Shown: piece by piece, positions 44,732-54,461 of the stretch | How the letters are laid out: the number at the start of each line of letters is the position of its first letter | Numbering within the stretch: position 1 is the stretch's first letter | Notes under the pieces: generated by a model | What the model was told of the DNA's origin: nothing | What the model saw: only the letters and a program-made list of their open reading frames with translations | The model's database searches: none | Assembly (NCBI GenBank): GCA_035268985.1 | Contig: DATFJV010000030.1 | Location: 1-58,351 of the forward strand | Length of the DNA: 58,351 nt | Origin: JAAYHV01 sp035268985 | GTDB lineage: Bacteria; Bacillota; Clostridia; Peptostreptococcales; Anaerovoracaceae | Direction of reading: 5' to 3' | Program-made: the position numbers and the translations under genes

Positions 44732-45740
44732 GAAATTAAAAATAGCAATTTTAGGTTTCGGCAACGCTTCTAGAGCTTTTGCTAAAATATTAGAGAATGA
44801 GAGAACAAACATATTAACTGAATATGATGTTTCCATAGTAACAACTGGAATTACAACCGGAAGTCATGGCACAATATATAATCCAGATGGACTTCATCTA
44901 AATAGCATTAGAGAACATTATGATAATACGGGAAACTTTATAAACCCTATTAAAATGTCATCAATGGAATTAGCCCAAAAAGGCGATTATGATGTATTGA
45001 TCGAAGCAACTCCCTTGAACATTCATACCGGGCAACCTGCAACAGACCACATAAGAGCTGCGTTAAACAGAAATAAAGCAGTGATTACTGCAAATAAAGG
45101 GCCTATTGCATGGTATTTTAACGAGTTAAACCAGCTAGCCAAAAATAATAAATGTGCATTCTTTTATGAAACCACAGTAATGGATGGAACACCTGTTTTC
45201 AATTTAGTTAATGATACTTTAAAAATGTGTAAAGTAACCGCGGTGGATGGCATATTAAATACAACTACAAATTTTATATTGGAAGAGCTTGCTAAAGGAA
45301 AAGATTATGATGAAGTAATAAAAGACGGTAAAGATAAAGGTTTCATTGAAGCAGACTCTGCTATGGATATTGAAGGGTATGATTCAGCAGCTAAACTGAC
45401 AGCTCTACTTAATGTACTAATGGACGCCAATACAACACCAGATAAAATCGACAGAAAAGGTATTGAAGACATAACTGTAGAAGATATTGAGAAAGCAAAA
45501 AAAGATAATAAGGTAATAAAATTAATATGTCATGGAGATAAAAATTCAGCATACGTAAAACCTACACTGATAGATAAACAAGATTTACTAGCTGATATAG
45601 ATGGAACATCCTCTATGGTTCAAATTACAACTAATTATATGGGCAAATTAAGTATTATTGAGCATGACCCCGATTTAGTTCAAACGGGGTATGGGATATT
45701 CAGTGATTTGATTAGAGTAATAGCAAGCACCTCAAATTGA
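44724..45740 (+). CDS. hom: Homoserine dehydrogenase family protein
   Basis: The N-terminal dinucleotide-binding GFGNASRAF is followed by VITANKGPIAWY, NTTTNFILEELAKG and the catalytic-domain signature KDKGFIEADSAMDIEGYDSAAKLTAL. 338 aa with no C-terminal ACT domain. It would reduce aspartate semialdehyde to homoserine for Thr/Met synthesis. Other Thr genes are absent nearby, and coupling to nadE is unusual, so a related dehydrogenase role is not excluded. GGGAGG lies before the ATG. Confidence 0.82.
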   Translation: MTKKLKIAILGFGNASRAFAKILENERTNILTEYDVSIVTTGITTGSHGTIYNPDGLHLNSIREHYDNTGNFINPIKMSSMELAQKGDYDVLIEATPLNIHTGQPATDHIRAALNRNKAVITANKGPIAWYFNELNQLAKNNKCAFFYETTVMDGTPVFNLVNDTLKMCKVTAVDGILNTTTNFILEELAKGKDYDEVIKDGKDKGFIEADSAMDIEGYDSAAKLTALLNVLMDANTTPDKIDRKGIEDITVEDIEKAKKDNKVIKLICHGDKNSAYVKPTLIDKQDLLADIDGTSSMVQITTNYMGKLSIIEHDPDLVQTGYGIFSDLIRVIASTSN

Positions 45741-45758
45741 TGAGGTGCTTATTTCTTC
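45725..45758. terminator. Terminator shared by convergent hom and DUF4405 genes
   Basis: 10-bp arms AAGCACCTCA / TGAGGTGCTT with a 6-base loop, followed by ATTTCTTCTT on the plus strand. The stop codons of both genes (45738-45740 plus, 45732-45734 minus) lie inside it. Confidence 0.8.
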
Positions 45759-46508
45759 TTCATATTCTTCATGATAATCTACTTCTGCTGCTGCGGCTTG
45801 CGCTACACCTTTACTGCACTTTGGCGCTAGTAAAGAGCAGTTTTTAGGACATGCTGTGCATGTTAAATTTGATAAATATTTACTAAGGGTCGGAATCTCT
45901 TCGCTAGAAGTTTGAATTTCATCATTGCCTTGATTGCTTTCTGCTGTAGCCTTATCGGATAAAACCGGTACATTTATATTATTTAAGTAATTATTGGCAG
46001 ATGCATAAATGGTTAAGACTATTGCTCCAATTGTTGCGAAAGTTTTGATACCTTTCTTTACACTTGCTGTATTTCTTTCTCTAATACTTCTTAATAGCAC
46101 AGCTGAAAAATAATCCATGTGAAGTGCAAAATGCATTAGCATTATACCAAGGGATAGATACGAAGCAAAATAGTGTGTTGCATAGATGTTTTGATCAAAA
46201 TCCATGTTGAATAAAACCCCTGAAATAATAATGCCTGTACTAATTGCCACGGGCATACTAATCATTAACACTAAATCTGAAATGGCCTTAAGCTTCTTTT
46301 CGAAACCAGCCTTTTTATTTCGAAAAGCTTTAAAAGCCACTTTAGTTTCTTTTATATTTAAGCTTAAATGCAATGCAAATAAAAATCCTATCATTATTCC
46401 CATAATTTCATGAAAATATGAACTTACACCATATCCAAACATCAGTAAAATATATGTAACAAACATTGCAATATCAAGCAATATTTTTAAAGTATGCTTA
46501 CTTTTCAT
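45732..46508 (-). CDS. DUF4405 membrane protein with C-terminal cysteine cluster
   Basis: 258 aa with about five membrane helices (8-28, 33-50, 78-98, 110-130, 153-170). Membrane histidines at 33, 47, 112, 126 and 130 could ligate heme, as in cytochrome b-like DUF4405 proteins. A soluble tail carries Cys217, 220, 224 and 231 in a CxxCxxxCx6C pattern able to hold an Fe-S cluster or metal. This suggests membrane electron transfer. It is monocistronic, with no obvious redox partner nearby; the cofactors are inference. Confidence 0.78.
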   Translation of the reverse strand: MKSKHTLKILLDIAMFVTYILLMFGYGVSSYFHEIMGIMIGFLFALHLSLNIKETKVAFKAFRNKKAGFEKKLKAISDLVLMISMPVAISTGIIISGVLFNMDFDQNIYATHYFASYLSLGIMLMHFALHMDYFSAVLLRSIRERNTASVKKGIKTFATIGAIVLTIYASANNYLNNINVPVLSDKATAESNQGNDEIQTSSEEIPTLSKYLSNLTCTACPKNCSLLAPKCSKGVAQAAAAEVDYHEEYEEEISTSSI

Positions 46509-46573
46509 AACTATTCCCCCTTTACTGTTTAAATAATAAAGGAGAATTATGACTACAATATGAACATCTTATA

Positions 46574-48232
46574 TTAATTATGGGCAAGTTCTTCCTTTTC
46601 TTCGCATGATTTCATTAACAATAAATTAGCCTTAAAGTAGTCTCCATCTATTTCAATTCTGAATTCTCCTTCTATTAAAGTTGCTAAGTCCCTAGCAATT
46701 GATAACCCTAGGCCACTACCCTCCGTTGTTCTAGCTTCGTCTCCCCTCATAAACCTTTCCATTAGTTCTTCTGCGGTAATATTTAGCTTATTTTGAGATA
46801 TATTTTTGATTACCATTTTTATATAATTTTCGCTATAATCATACATATCTATGTAAACTCTGCTTCCATCCATGGAGTACTTACTTGTATTTACGAATAA
46901 ATTCTCAAGTATTCTGTGTAACAATCTTCCATCTGCACATACCACAGAATTCTCAGTATGATTATTTAAAACAATTTCCAGTTCCTTAGGTGTGAAGTAG
47001 CTATCCATTTCACCTATGCTTTGATTCAATATTGCGTAAAGATCAATTTTTGAAAATTCAACCGGGTAATCTCCACTACTAGCTTTGGCTGCATCAAACA
47101 AATCTTCTGTTAGTTTTTTAAGTCTTTTAGTCTTTTCGTCAATAATATTCAAATATTCCTCTGCATTAGCACTATCTAAGCCCTCAAATTTCAACAAATC
47201 AATATATGTTATCATAGATGTCAAAGGCGTTTTTATGTCATGAGAAACATTGGAAATCAACTTTGTTTTAGTTTTTTGATTCTTGATTTCATTTTCCATA
47301 ACTTCACTTAAGGTATCTGATATCTCATTAAGATCCGCAGCAAGAGTATCTAGTTCACCTCTACCTTTTATTTCTGCTTTGTAAGCAAAGTTTCCATTTT
47401 TTAATTGCTTAACACCTTCCTTTATTTTATAATATTTATCCATTTTCTTAGGCAAGATAATAAATATACATACTACTACTATTAATAAAGTTTCAAAAGA
47501 AATATACGATAGAACTGCTATTATAACTAATGCAGAAAGCAATTTCCAATAGGCCGTAGCTCTATATCTTAAGCTTCTTTCGATATCTCTGATAAAACTA
47601 CCTATTATTGTATATTCAGTAAATGACTTGGCTTTGATTTTCTTTACCAAGGAAAGAATAAGCATAAATGATAAAAACCCTCCCAAAAGCATCATTAATA
47701 TTGCAATCCAAAGATTTATTACAGATGCATATCCCATGGTGTATTCATATATATAATCATGCAATCCTTGTTCTAATTGAATAAATATATTGGGTTTAAA
47801 ATAAAAATACCTGTAACAATTGTTTCCTGTTACTAATATAGAAACCGCTACAACTCCTGCTAATGCTAGTATTTGAATCTCTCCAAATATTTTATCAAAC
47901 CAATTCAGTTGAATTTCCCCATTTTCATCTTTTTTCCCGGCAACTACTAATGCAACTACTAAACTTACTAAAGTTACTATCATGGAAATTACAGCCATTA
48001 TGGAAATAGCTGTAATAGCATTTCTTATAACCAAAGATAAGGAAACATATTCTTTAGATGCCCATAGTACTTGAACATCTTTGTTTCCTAAGAAAGACTG
48101 AGCATCTGTCATTACATATACGCCCATTAAAGATATTGCAAGGGCCGTAACTGCTATTAAGAAAATAACTGTTAATGTTATAATTCTAGAATCATAATAT
48201 TTGTTTTTATAGTTTTTCGATTTTATATCCAA
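46574..48232 (-). CDS. Membrane sensor histidine kinase
   Basis: 552 aa with five or six N-terminal membrane helices (18-38, 70-97, 118-135, 172-196, 230-260), a HAMP-like linker, a HisKA domain with NVSHDIKTPLTSM (His331) and an HATPase domain (ILENLFVNTSKYS, TEGSGLGLSIARDLA). It overlaps the response regulator gene by 26 bp. The in-frame start is a TTG at 48232 with poor spacing, so the exact start is uncertain. Located behind wall-synthesis genes, it may sense envelope state; the signal is unknown. Confidence 0.9.
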   Translation of the reverse strand: MDIKSKNYKNKYYDSRIITLTVIFLIAVTALAISLMGVYVMTDAQSFLGNKDVQVLWASKEYVSLSLVIRNAITAISIMAVISMIVTLVSLVVALVVAGKKDENGEIQLNWFDKIFGEIQILALAGVVAVSILVTGNNCYRYFYFKPNIFIQLEQGLHDYIYEYTMGYASVINLWIAILMMLLGGFLSFMLILSLVKKIKAKSFTEYTIIGSFIRDIERSLRYRATAYWKLLSALVIIAVLSYISFETLLIVVVCIFIILPKKMDKYYKIKEGVKQLKNGNFAYKAEIKGRGELDTLAADLNEISDTLSEVMENEIKNQKTKTKLISNVSHDIKTPLTSMITYIDLLKFEGLDSANAEEYLNIIDEKTKRLKKLTEDLFDAAKASSGDYPVEFSKIDLYAILNQSIGEMDSYFTPKELEIVLNNHTENSVVCADGRLLHRILENLFVNTSKYSMDGSRVYIDMYDYSENYIKMVIKNISQNKLNITAEELMERFMRGDEARTTEGSGLGLSIARDLATLIEGEFRIEIDGDYFKANLLLMKSCEEKEELAHN

Positions 48233-48893
48233 TTCCCCACACCACCTTTAAATATTTGGGATTTTTAGTATCAATTTCAATTTTTTCTCTAATTCTTCTT
48301 ATATGTACCGCCACCGTGTTTTCAGGATTTATAGCTGGTTCATTCCAAACCGCTTCATATATTTGACTCATGGAATATACCTTGCCTGCATTTTCTGTAA
48401 GTAGTTTAAGTATCCCATATTCTATAGGAGTAACTACTATATTTTCTCCTTCCACACATATTGCCTTGTTATCATCGTTTATTACCAATTCACCTGACTT
48501 ATATACCTTATTCTTGGAATCCAAATTACCAAAATCAGTATATCTTCTAAGCTGAGATTTAACTCTTGCAATTAATTCCAATGGATTAAATGGTTTAGTT
48601 ATATAGTCATCTGCACCTATATTTAATCCGATTATCTTATCATAATCTTCTGATTTTGCAGATAGCATAATTATTGGTATGTTCTTCTCATTTCTTATGC
48701 TTTTTGTGGCTTGAATTCCATCTAGCCCTGGCATCATGATATCCATAATTATTAAATGTATATCGTTCTTTTCTGCAACTGTTATGGCCTCAAACCCATC
48801 ATTGGCCAATAATACGTCATAACCTTCATTTTTTAGATATATCGCTATTGCTTTTGCAATGTCTCTATCATCATCACATACTAAAATATTCAT
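48207..48893 (-). CDS. OmpR/PhoB-type response regulator
   Basis: The receiver domain (1-118) has the acidic pocket CDDD, phospho-acceptor Asp51 in IIMDIMMPGLDG, and LSAK with the conserved Lys. The winged helix (about 130-228) includes VTPIEYGILKLLTENAGKVYS and ENTVAVHIRRIREKIE. 228 aa. It partners the overlapping downstream kinase gene; the pair resembles VanR/VanS-type systems in architecture, but the target genes cannot be read here. Confidence 0.93.
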   Translation of the reverse strand: MNILVCDDDRDIAKAIAIYLKNEGYDVLLANDGFEAITVAEKNDIHLIIMDIMMPGLDGIQATKSIRNEKNIPIIMLSAKSEDYDKIIGLNIGADDYITKPFNPLELIARVKSQLRRYTDFGNLDSKNKVYKSGELVINDDNKAICVEGENIVVTPIEYGILKLLTENAGKVYSMSQIYEAVWNEPAINPENTVAVHIRRIREKIEIDTKNPKYLKVVWGIGYKIEKL

Positions 48894-48961
48894 AAACTAC
48901 CTCTTATACTTATACTATCACTCTACTATTACATATATATTTAAAACTTATTAAGAAATTA

Positions 48962-50269
48962 TTAATTTATAAGTTCATTTAAAACTTTTTTTGCCACACT
49001 ACCTGCGCTTGAGCTTCCACTGCCTCCATTTTCAACAAAAACAAAAAATGCGTATGGATAACCTTCATTCTTAATATATCCTGTAAATAAGCCATTGGAT
49101 AAATTTTGATTATCAACTTCTGCAGTCCCTGATTTGGCGTATATATCAAGCTCATCAAAATTGCTTTCGCCGTAAGTAACAACCACATTATTTTTTAGCA
49201 TGGCTTCAACTTCTTTAGCCGTATCCTTGTTTAACATTTGCCCTAGACTTTGATTTTGTGAATTAAATATTTTTTCGCTATTATATATAAAAAACGGATT
49301 AACGGCTTCGCCCTTATTTGCAATGGCCCCCATAAGTATCATCATGGAACATGGATTTACTCTATCCATATTTTGTCCAATTCCTGCCCATGCTAATGCA
49401 TTTTCATTTTCCGAAAATAAAAATTCTCCTTCTTTAGTGTTTATACCTTCTATATTATATGAATTAGTTAAGCCTAATTTTTTAACATAATCTGTCATCA
49501 TACTTGCCCCCAATTCATTTGTAATCTCACCATATGCCCCATTGCATGATTTTGCGAAAGCTAAATAAAAGTCAACATTACCATGATTGTAACTACAATT
49601 AATATCACTGTTACCGTCACAATTGTAGTTAAATTCTTCTATGTTTTCTATGTTTTCTATAGCTGCTATGGTCGTAACCACTTTAAATGTAGAACCTGGA
49701 ACCACTGTGCCTTGTAAAAAAGTGTTAAAATATGCACCCTCAACGTTGTTCAGGTAAATTGGATCAAATGCTGGTTTATTTACAATACAAAGCACTTCTC
49801 CGGTCTCATAATTAAATACTCCCACTGTACCGTTATGATAACCTAACGCTTCATATGCAACTTTACATGCATTCGCGTCTAACGTTAGTTTAATATCTTC
49901 ACCTTCATTATCTCTTGTATATACCCCATTAATGAAGTCATACCCTATTAAAGCCCCTTTATTACTACTCAATATACCAGTTGAAACATTTCCGTAAATA
50001 TCCCCCGATGTATGTACTAGTGCTTGTCTAATCTTAGCATTTTCATTAAATGTTATTCCTTCTTCGTTACAATCTAAAAGTAAAACATCATTTCTATCAT
50101 ATACGCTTCCCCTATTTATCTGCCCATTAGTGTATACAAGCATATTACCTTCAAATGTAGCCCATTCTTCCCCATTTAATGAAAGTTTAAGAACATAATA
50201 CATAAGTCCAAAGAAAAGTACCATTGCAAGTAATACACATATTAATGATCTTCGTTCTACTTTAAGCAT
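48962..50269 (-). CDS. Class B penicillin-binding protein (transpeptidase)
   Basis: A monofunctional peptidoglycan transpeptidase. One N-terminal membrane anchor (8-28) precedes a short non-catalytic region and the transpeptidase domain with STFK (193-196), SCN (241-243) and KSGT (379-382). About 435 aa, shorter than PBP2/PBP3 and similar to PbpA partners of RodA/FtsW. I chose the ATG at 50269, with GAGGAGG upstream. It overlaps the end of the FHA-FtsW gene by 8 bp, giving a SEDS-bPBP pair. Confidence 0.93.
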   Translation of the reverse strand: MLKVERRSLICVLLAMVLFFGLMYYVLKLSLNGEEWATFEGNMLVYTNGQINRGSVYDRNDVLLLDCNEEGITFNENAKIRQALVHTSGDIYGNVSTGILSSNKGALIGYDFINGVYTRDNEGEDIKLTLDANACKVAYEALGYHNGTVGVFNYETGEVLCIVNKPAFDPIYLNNVEGAYFNTFLQGTVVPGSTFKVVTTIAAIENIENIEEFNYNCDGNSDINCSYNHGNVDFYLAFAKSCNGAYGEITNELGASMMTDYVKKLGLTNSYNIEGINTKEGEFLFSENENALAWAGIGQNMDRVNPCSMMILMGAIANKGEAVNPFFIYNSEKIFNSQNQSLGQMLNKDTAKEVEAMLKNNVVVTYGESNFDELDIYAKSGTAEVDNQNLSNGLFTGYIKNEGYPYAFFVFVENGGSGSSSAGSVAKKVLNELIN

Positions 50270-51986
50270 TATAGTCCTCCTCTTGAGAATACCCCACATT
50301 AACTAACTTATTTTTAATAGCTAAACTGGAGTTTTTTCTCATATCTGTAGCTTTGATAAATGCTAGCATTGCCCAAGACGTTACCATACTAGTTCCTCCA
50401 TTGGAAACAAAGGGAAAAGTAACTCCCGTAAGCGGTAATAAATCAAGTGCACCAAATACATTAAGCATAGTTTGAAATACTAAAATTGAAGTAGCTCCAC
50501 AAGCTACTATCGTATAAAAGGTTGACCTCCCAGCCACTATTGACATGGTAGAAAATAGTAAAAAAGTAATTATACATATTACCAATAATATGGCTATTAT
50601 CATACCCCACTCTTCTGCTACCATTCCAAATACTAAGTCAGTATCCGCAGCCGCAACATTTTTTAACATTCCATTTCCTGCACCTAATCCTGCAAGACCA
50701 CCATTTGCCGTTGCGCTCATTGTTCTAGTTTGTTGATAGCCTAAAGAATCTGAATATTCCCAAACGTGTCTCCAAGCAGAAAAGCGATTTGCTATATATG
50801 GCTTAAATCTTACTACCATAACAGCAAGAAGTACTGCTCCTCCAAATGTAAGCGTAAATTTTGAGAAGTCCCCACTTCTTAAAAATGATATTATTAAATA
50901 AGCCACAAAGTAAATTGATGCTGTACCAAAATCGCCCATAATGGCTAAGCAAATTAAACAGAATCCCGAAAATATCATGTATAAATTCAAATTCCTCTTT
51001 TTGTAAAGTTCATCCAACGTTGCTGCGCCAATCCAAACAAACGCAACTTTAACAAGCTCTGACGGTTGAAAAGATACTCCGCCTAATTCAAGCCAATTAA
51101 CAGCTCCATATTTCAATGTTCCAAATATAAGATTTATGATTAAAATGCCAACAGAACCTAATACTAATAACCATCTAGTTATTTTGGAACGCTTTAAACT
51201 TCTTAAATAAAGGCACATTATTATTAAAACAACTAGTCCTATAAATATTGCTATAAACTGTTTAAATATCAAATCCGGTGAAGATGAAGCAACAATAGCT
51301 AAACTTATGGTTGATAAGAAGAATGCAATTAATTCTAATTCAAAACCTCTACTTCCCATCATTCTAAAACCCAGAACATATGTCCACATAAGTACCATTA
51401 AACCTAACATTGATAGGCTAATCATAGATGTGTAACCGTCCCCTAAACTAATTACCAATTGAACAACTGTAAGCATTTGAAAAAGGGAAATTGCCAATAA
51501 AATTCTCCATGGAGATATTGGGCTTTTATCCTTTTCTCTCAAGCTTTCATTGTTTTTTTTCTCTTCTAAACTTATTGGGAAAAGAGTGCATGACACTCCT
51601 CCAATTTGAATTTTGTCGCCTATTTCACAGGTTACAGTTTCCCTATAGTTAACAGCCTTATAATTTATCAAAGTTCCATTTGTAGAATCTAAATCTTCAT
51701 AATTCCAAGTACCATTACTATTTCGCATTAATATTCCATGATTTTTTGAAACAGTTTTATTTTTAATTCTCAAATCAACAGAAGAAGAACGTCCTATAAC
51801 GTTCTCCCAATGAGTAATAGGTATACTATACTTCTCATCTATATTTAAATATGCCCATACTTCAGGTGTGACTCTAGTTGTAAGTAGTGACTTCAAATTA
51901 CTTATTAAAATGTACATTGCTAGGAATACAAATATCCATCTGACAACATCTGTGTATATAGAAATATCAAAATTTGTTATACCCAT
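50262..51986 (-). CDS. FHA domain - FtsW/RodA/SpoVE (SEDS) fusion glycosyltransferase
   Basis: 574 aa. One membrane helix (12-30) is followed by a cytoplasmic FHA domain (about 50-135) with GRSSSVDLRI, SKNH (80-83) and STNGT (101-105), the phosphothreonine-binding residues. After a linker come about ten SEDS helices with GGVSFQPSELVKVAFV, GLAGLGAGNG and GVTFPFVSNGGTSM. It polymerises lipid II glycan strands with the adjacent PBP. The FHA suggests control by Ser/Thr phosphorylation, although no kinase lies in the window. Start at 51986, with GGAGGG upstream. Confidence 0.93.
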   Translation of the reverse strand: MGITNFDISIYTDVVRWIFVFLAMYILISNLKSLLTTRVTPEVWAYLNIDEKYSIPITHWENVIGRSSSVDLRIKNKTVSKNHGILMRNSNGTWNYEDLDSTNGTLINYKAVNYRETVTCEIGDKIQIGGVSCTLFPISLEEKKNNESLREKDKSPISPWRILLAISLFQMLTVVQLVISLGDGYTSMISLSMLGLMVLMWTYVLGFRMMGSRGFELELIAFFLSTISLAIVASSSPDLIFKQFIAIFIGLVVLIIMCLYLRSLKRSKITRWLLVLGSVGILIINLIFGTLKYGAVNWLELGGVSFQPSELVKVAFVWIGAATLDELYKKRNLNLYMIFSGFCLICLAIMGDFGTASIYFVAYLIISFLRSGDFSKFTLTFGGAVLLAVMVVRFKPYIANRFSAWRHVWEYSDSLGYQQTRTMSATANGGLAGLGAGNGMLKNVAAADTDLVFGMVAEEWGMIIAILLVICIITFLLFSTMSIVAGRSTFYTIVACGATSILVFQTMLNVFGALDLLPLTGVTFPFVSNGGTSMVTSWAMLAFIKATDMRKNSSLAIKNKLVNVGYSQEEDYNA

Positions 51987-52019
51987 TAAATAACCCTCCA
52001 ATAAATGCGATTATATCAT

Positions 52020-52046
52020 GAAAAAAGCTAGGACAATAGCCCTAGC
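52020..52046 (-). terminator. Terminator behind ptb
   Basis: On the minus strand GCTAGG (52046-52041) and CCTAGC (52032-52027) form a stem with an 8-base loop, followed by six T. It separates ptb from the FHA-FtsW gene. Confidence 0.8.
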
Positions 52047-52059
52047 ATAATTACTTAAT

Positions 52060-52980
52060 TTATTCGGATAACATTAATGCAAAAGCAATTGAATTAAGCT
52101 TAGCTTCTGCAGTATCCCCGCGAGAAAATATAGCGATTGGCTTTTTAACTCCTGCAAAATTGCTTCCAGTTTCCATACCAGCCATGTATACTGCACTTTT
52201 ATAGAATATATTACCTGCATGTAAATTGGGCATTATCAATACATCTGCATCTCCTTGTATGGGTCCTTCATACCTTTTCCTCTCACAAGCTTCTTTGAAA
52301 CATGCTAAATCAAATGAAAGTGGACCATCCACAATAACATCTCCTATTTGAGCTCTATCTGCCATTTTAGAAATAATTGCGCATTCATTAGTGACAGAAA
52401 TCTTCTCTGATACAGTTTCCATTGCCGCCAAAAGGGCCACCTTCGGTTTTTCTATTCCCATTTTAATTGCTACTTCACTTGCGTTTTTTATCATCTCTAT
52501 TTTTTCATTTAGCGTTGGTTCAACTACCATACCAAGATCGCTAAAAAGCCTAATTTTACTTAGACTAGGATGATATACCGCTGATACTAAGTGTACAAAT
52601 CCACCGCTTTTAATACCTGTTTGGCTATTTAAAATAGCTCTCATAAATGTAGGTGAATGTATCAGCCCTTTCATTAGCATGTCCGCTTCACCGGTTCTTA
52701 CTTTTTCTACCGCCTTTTCAGCAATAGCTTTTTCTCCGCTAACATCTACTATAGTGTTTATTGATAAATCAAGACCTATTTCATCGGCATACTTAGTTAT
52801 CTCTTCTCTTTCTCCAATCAATATTCCTGTGGCTAAACCAATATCATTAGACATTTTTATTGTTTTTAATACTTCAATATCTCCTGCTGATGCAACTGAA
52901 ATTTTCTTGGGTTTTTTCTTTGAAAGCTCAATTACATGATTTTTAATATCCACAAAATCTTTAAATTTACTCATACGCAC
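52060..52980 (-). CDS. ptb: Phosphate butyryltransferase
   Basis: It exchanges CoA and phosphate between butyryl-CoA and butyryl-phosphate, feeding butyrate kinase. 306-aa PTA/PTB fold protein with ATGILIGEREEI, EADMLMKGLIHSPTFMRAIL, VDGPLSFDLACFKEA and DVLIMPNLHAGNIFYKSAVYM. The start is either the GTG overlapping the upstream stop as TAGTG (52980) or the ATG two codons later. It stands about 22 kb from buk, although the two often form an operon in clostridia. Confidence 0.9.
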   Translation of the reverse strand: MRMSKFKDFVDIKNHVIELSKKKPKKISVASAGDIEVLKTIKMSNDIGLATGILIGEREEITKYADEIGLDLSINTIVDVSGEKAIAEKAVEKVRTGEADMLMKGLIHSPTFMRAILNSQTGIKSGGFVHLVSAVYHPSLSKIRLFSDLGMVVEPTLNEKIEMIKNASEVAIKMGIEKPKVALLAAMETVSEKISVTNECAIISKMADRAQIGDVIVDGPLSFDLACFKEACERKRYEGPIQGDADVLIMPNLHAGNIFYKSAVYMAGMETGSNFAGVKKPIAIFSRGDTAEAKLNSIAFALMLSE

Positions 52981-54461
52981 TACATCCTTTCATAAATCTT
53001 ATCAAATAAATCCCTTTCATATAATCCTGTCGTATTAATGTTATTTTGGCTATTAGCTAAAATATATAATTGATATGTTTGTAATTTTTTTAGCCTTGAT
53101 AAAGGAGATTCTTTTGACCTTAAGTATTGAATTTTATCGTACTTGATTAGCTTAGTAATTTTTTTATATGATCCACTGGCTACTGCTATATAATCATCAC
53201 CCACATTTAAACCAACAGTTAAGTAATTCATTATTTCAGTTAAGATAAGAAATGCAATTATAAGTATAACACCTAACCCTGACAATAAGTATACAGTTTC
53301 CCCTAAGTTTGTTAAAGTCATAAATATTACATATCCTATAATAAGAGGTACTATAAAGAGCATTATATGAAACACTATTATCGGTAATGCCTTTTTAGGT
53401 TGCTTTTTAACATTTTCATCAGTGTTTGTAACAAATTCGGGTAACAATTTTTTCATTAGCAAATCAATGTCTTCTTTTGATTTTGATAAAAGTAAAAAAG
53501 CTCCCTCATTTTTTTCATCGCCTGCCCCCACATTGACAAGTTCAATGCTTTGCTTATTAAAGAACCTTGAAATAGTAGGCTCTACTATCTTTATAGCATT
53601 TATTCTGTTAATTGGGATTTCATATGTTCTTTTCTTTAATAGTCCTTGGGAGACTATTATCTTTGTATCTAGACGTTTTGCTCTAAAATTGAAGAATTTT
53701 AAAAACGAAACAATACCTTGAGTTGCACTTGTCCCTATACCAATTAATATGGCTATCAATCCACCTAGAGATTTAACTATTATCTCAATTATATTTTCTG
53801 ATATATCTATGGCTCCCAAAAATACAAATGCTAAAACTAACAACAATATAAAAGAAATTATACTAGAAATTGGCAATGCATAAAAAGAATGCATAAATAT
53901 ATCTTTAACAGAATACGCAATGTCATAATCTTCTCTTTTTAAGGCCTGTGACAAATTCGCATTTTCTTCTTTGTTGTTTTTCGCTTTAGACGCCAACTGC
54001 ATAACTTCACTCTTAAAGGTATATGCCTTTTCTTTTTTTAATACTATTTTAATATCTGTTTCGTTGGAAGTTGATAAAGAGTCAGTGTCTATCTTTACTT
54101 TATATGTACCTATTATTTGCTCAAATATATTTTGTTCTAAATTAACATTTGATATATTCTTTATGCCATAAGTTTTATGTTTTCTATTTATAGTATTTCT
54201 TTCAATTTCTATAGCATTATTATCTATACTAATCCATGTTTTATACCATATTCTATATTGTATAAAAACATATAAGGCCATTCCAAAAATTAATGCAATT
54301 AAACCTACTAAAACTCCTATGGAAGGAGCTGTTCTAATACCAACCAATATATTACCTAAATCATCTATATTATTTATTAGTATTAAACCAAGAACGATGA
54401 ATATTGCTCCTAGGTTTTCAATTATTATACTTGGATGGCACCTGAATTTTTCTTTATTCAT
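52980..54461 (-). CDS. PH domain-containing membrane protein (YdbT-like)
   Basis: About 493 aa with three bacterial PH (bPH2/DUF304) units separated by paired membrane helices (about 15-60, 185-245, 360-415). Repeated segments of the NRINAIKIVEPTISRFF type follow each pair. B. subtilis YdbT has the same layout and with YdbS protects against certain bacteriocins. I chose the ATG at 54461 (TTGGAG upstream), which overlaps the YdbS-like gene by 8 bp. Confidence 0.85.
   Translation of the reverse strand: MNKEKFRCHPSIIIENLGAIFIVLGLILINNIDDLGNILVGIRTAPSIGVLVGLIALIFGMALYVFIQYRIWYKTWISIDNNAIEIERNTINRKHKTYGIKNISNVNLEQNIFEQIIGTYKVKIDTDSLSTSNETDIKIVLKKEKAYTFKSEVMQLASKAKNNKEENANLSQALKREDYDIAYSVKDIFMHSFYALPISSIISFILLLVLAFVFLGAIDISENIIEIIVKSLGGLIAILIGIGTSATQGIVSFLKFFNFRAKRLDTKIIVSQGLLKKRTYEIPINRINAIKIVEPTISRFFNKQSIELVNVGAGDEKNEGAFLLLSKSKEDIDLLMKKLLPEFVTNTDENVKKQPKKALPIIVFHIMLFIVPLIIGYVIFMTLTNLGETVYLLSGLGVILIIAFLILTEIMNYLTVGLNVGDDYIAVASGSYKKITKLIKYDKIQYLRSKESPLSRLKKLQTYQLYILANSQNNINTTGLYERDLFDKIYERM

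Noticed and set aside
48940..49000. Terminator behind the PBP gene
   Set aside because: Only a weak AT-rich palindrome (AACTTAT/ATAAGTT) without a T-run was seen, not enough to call.
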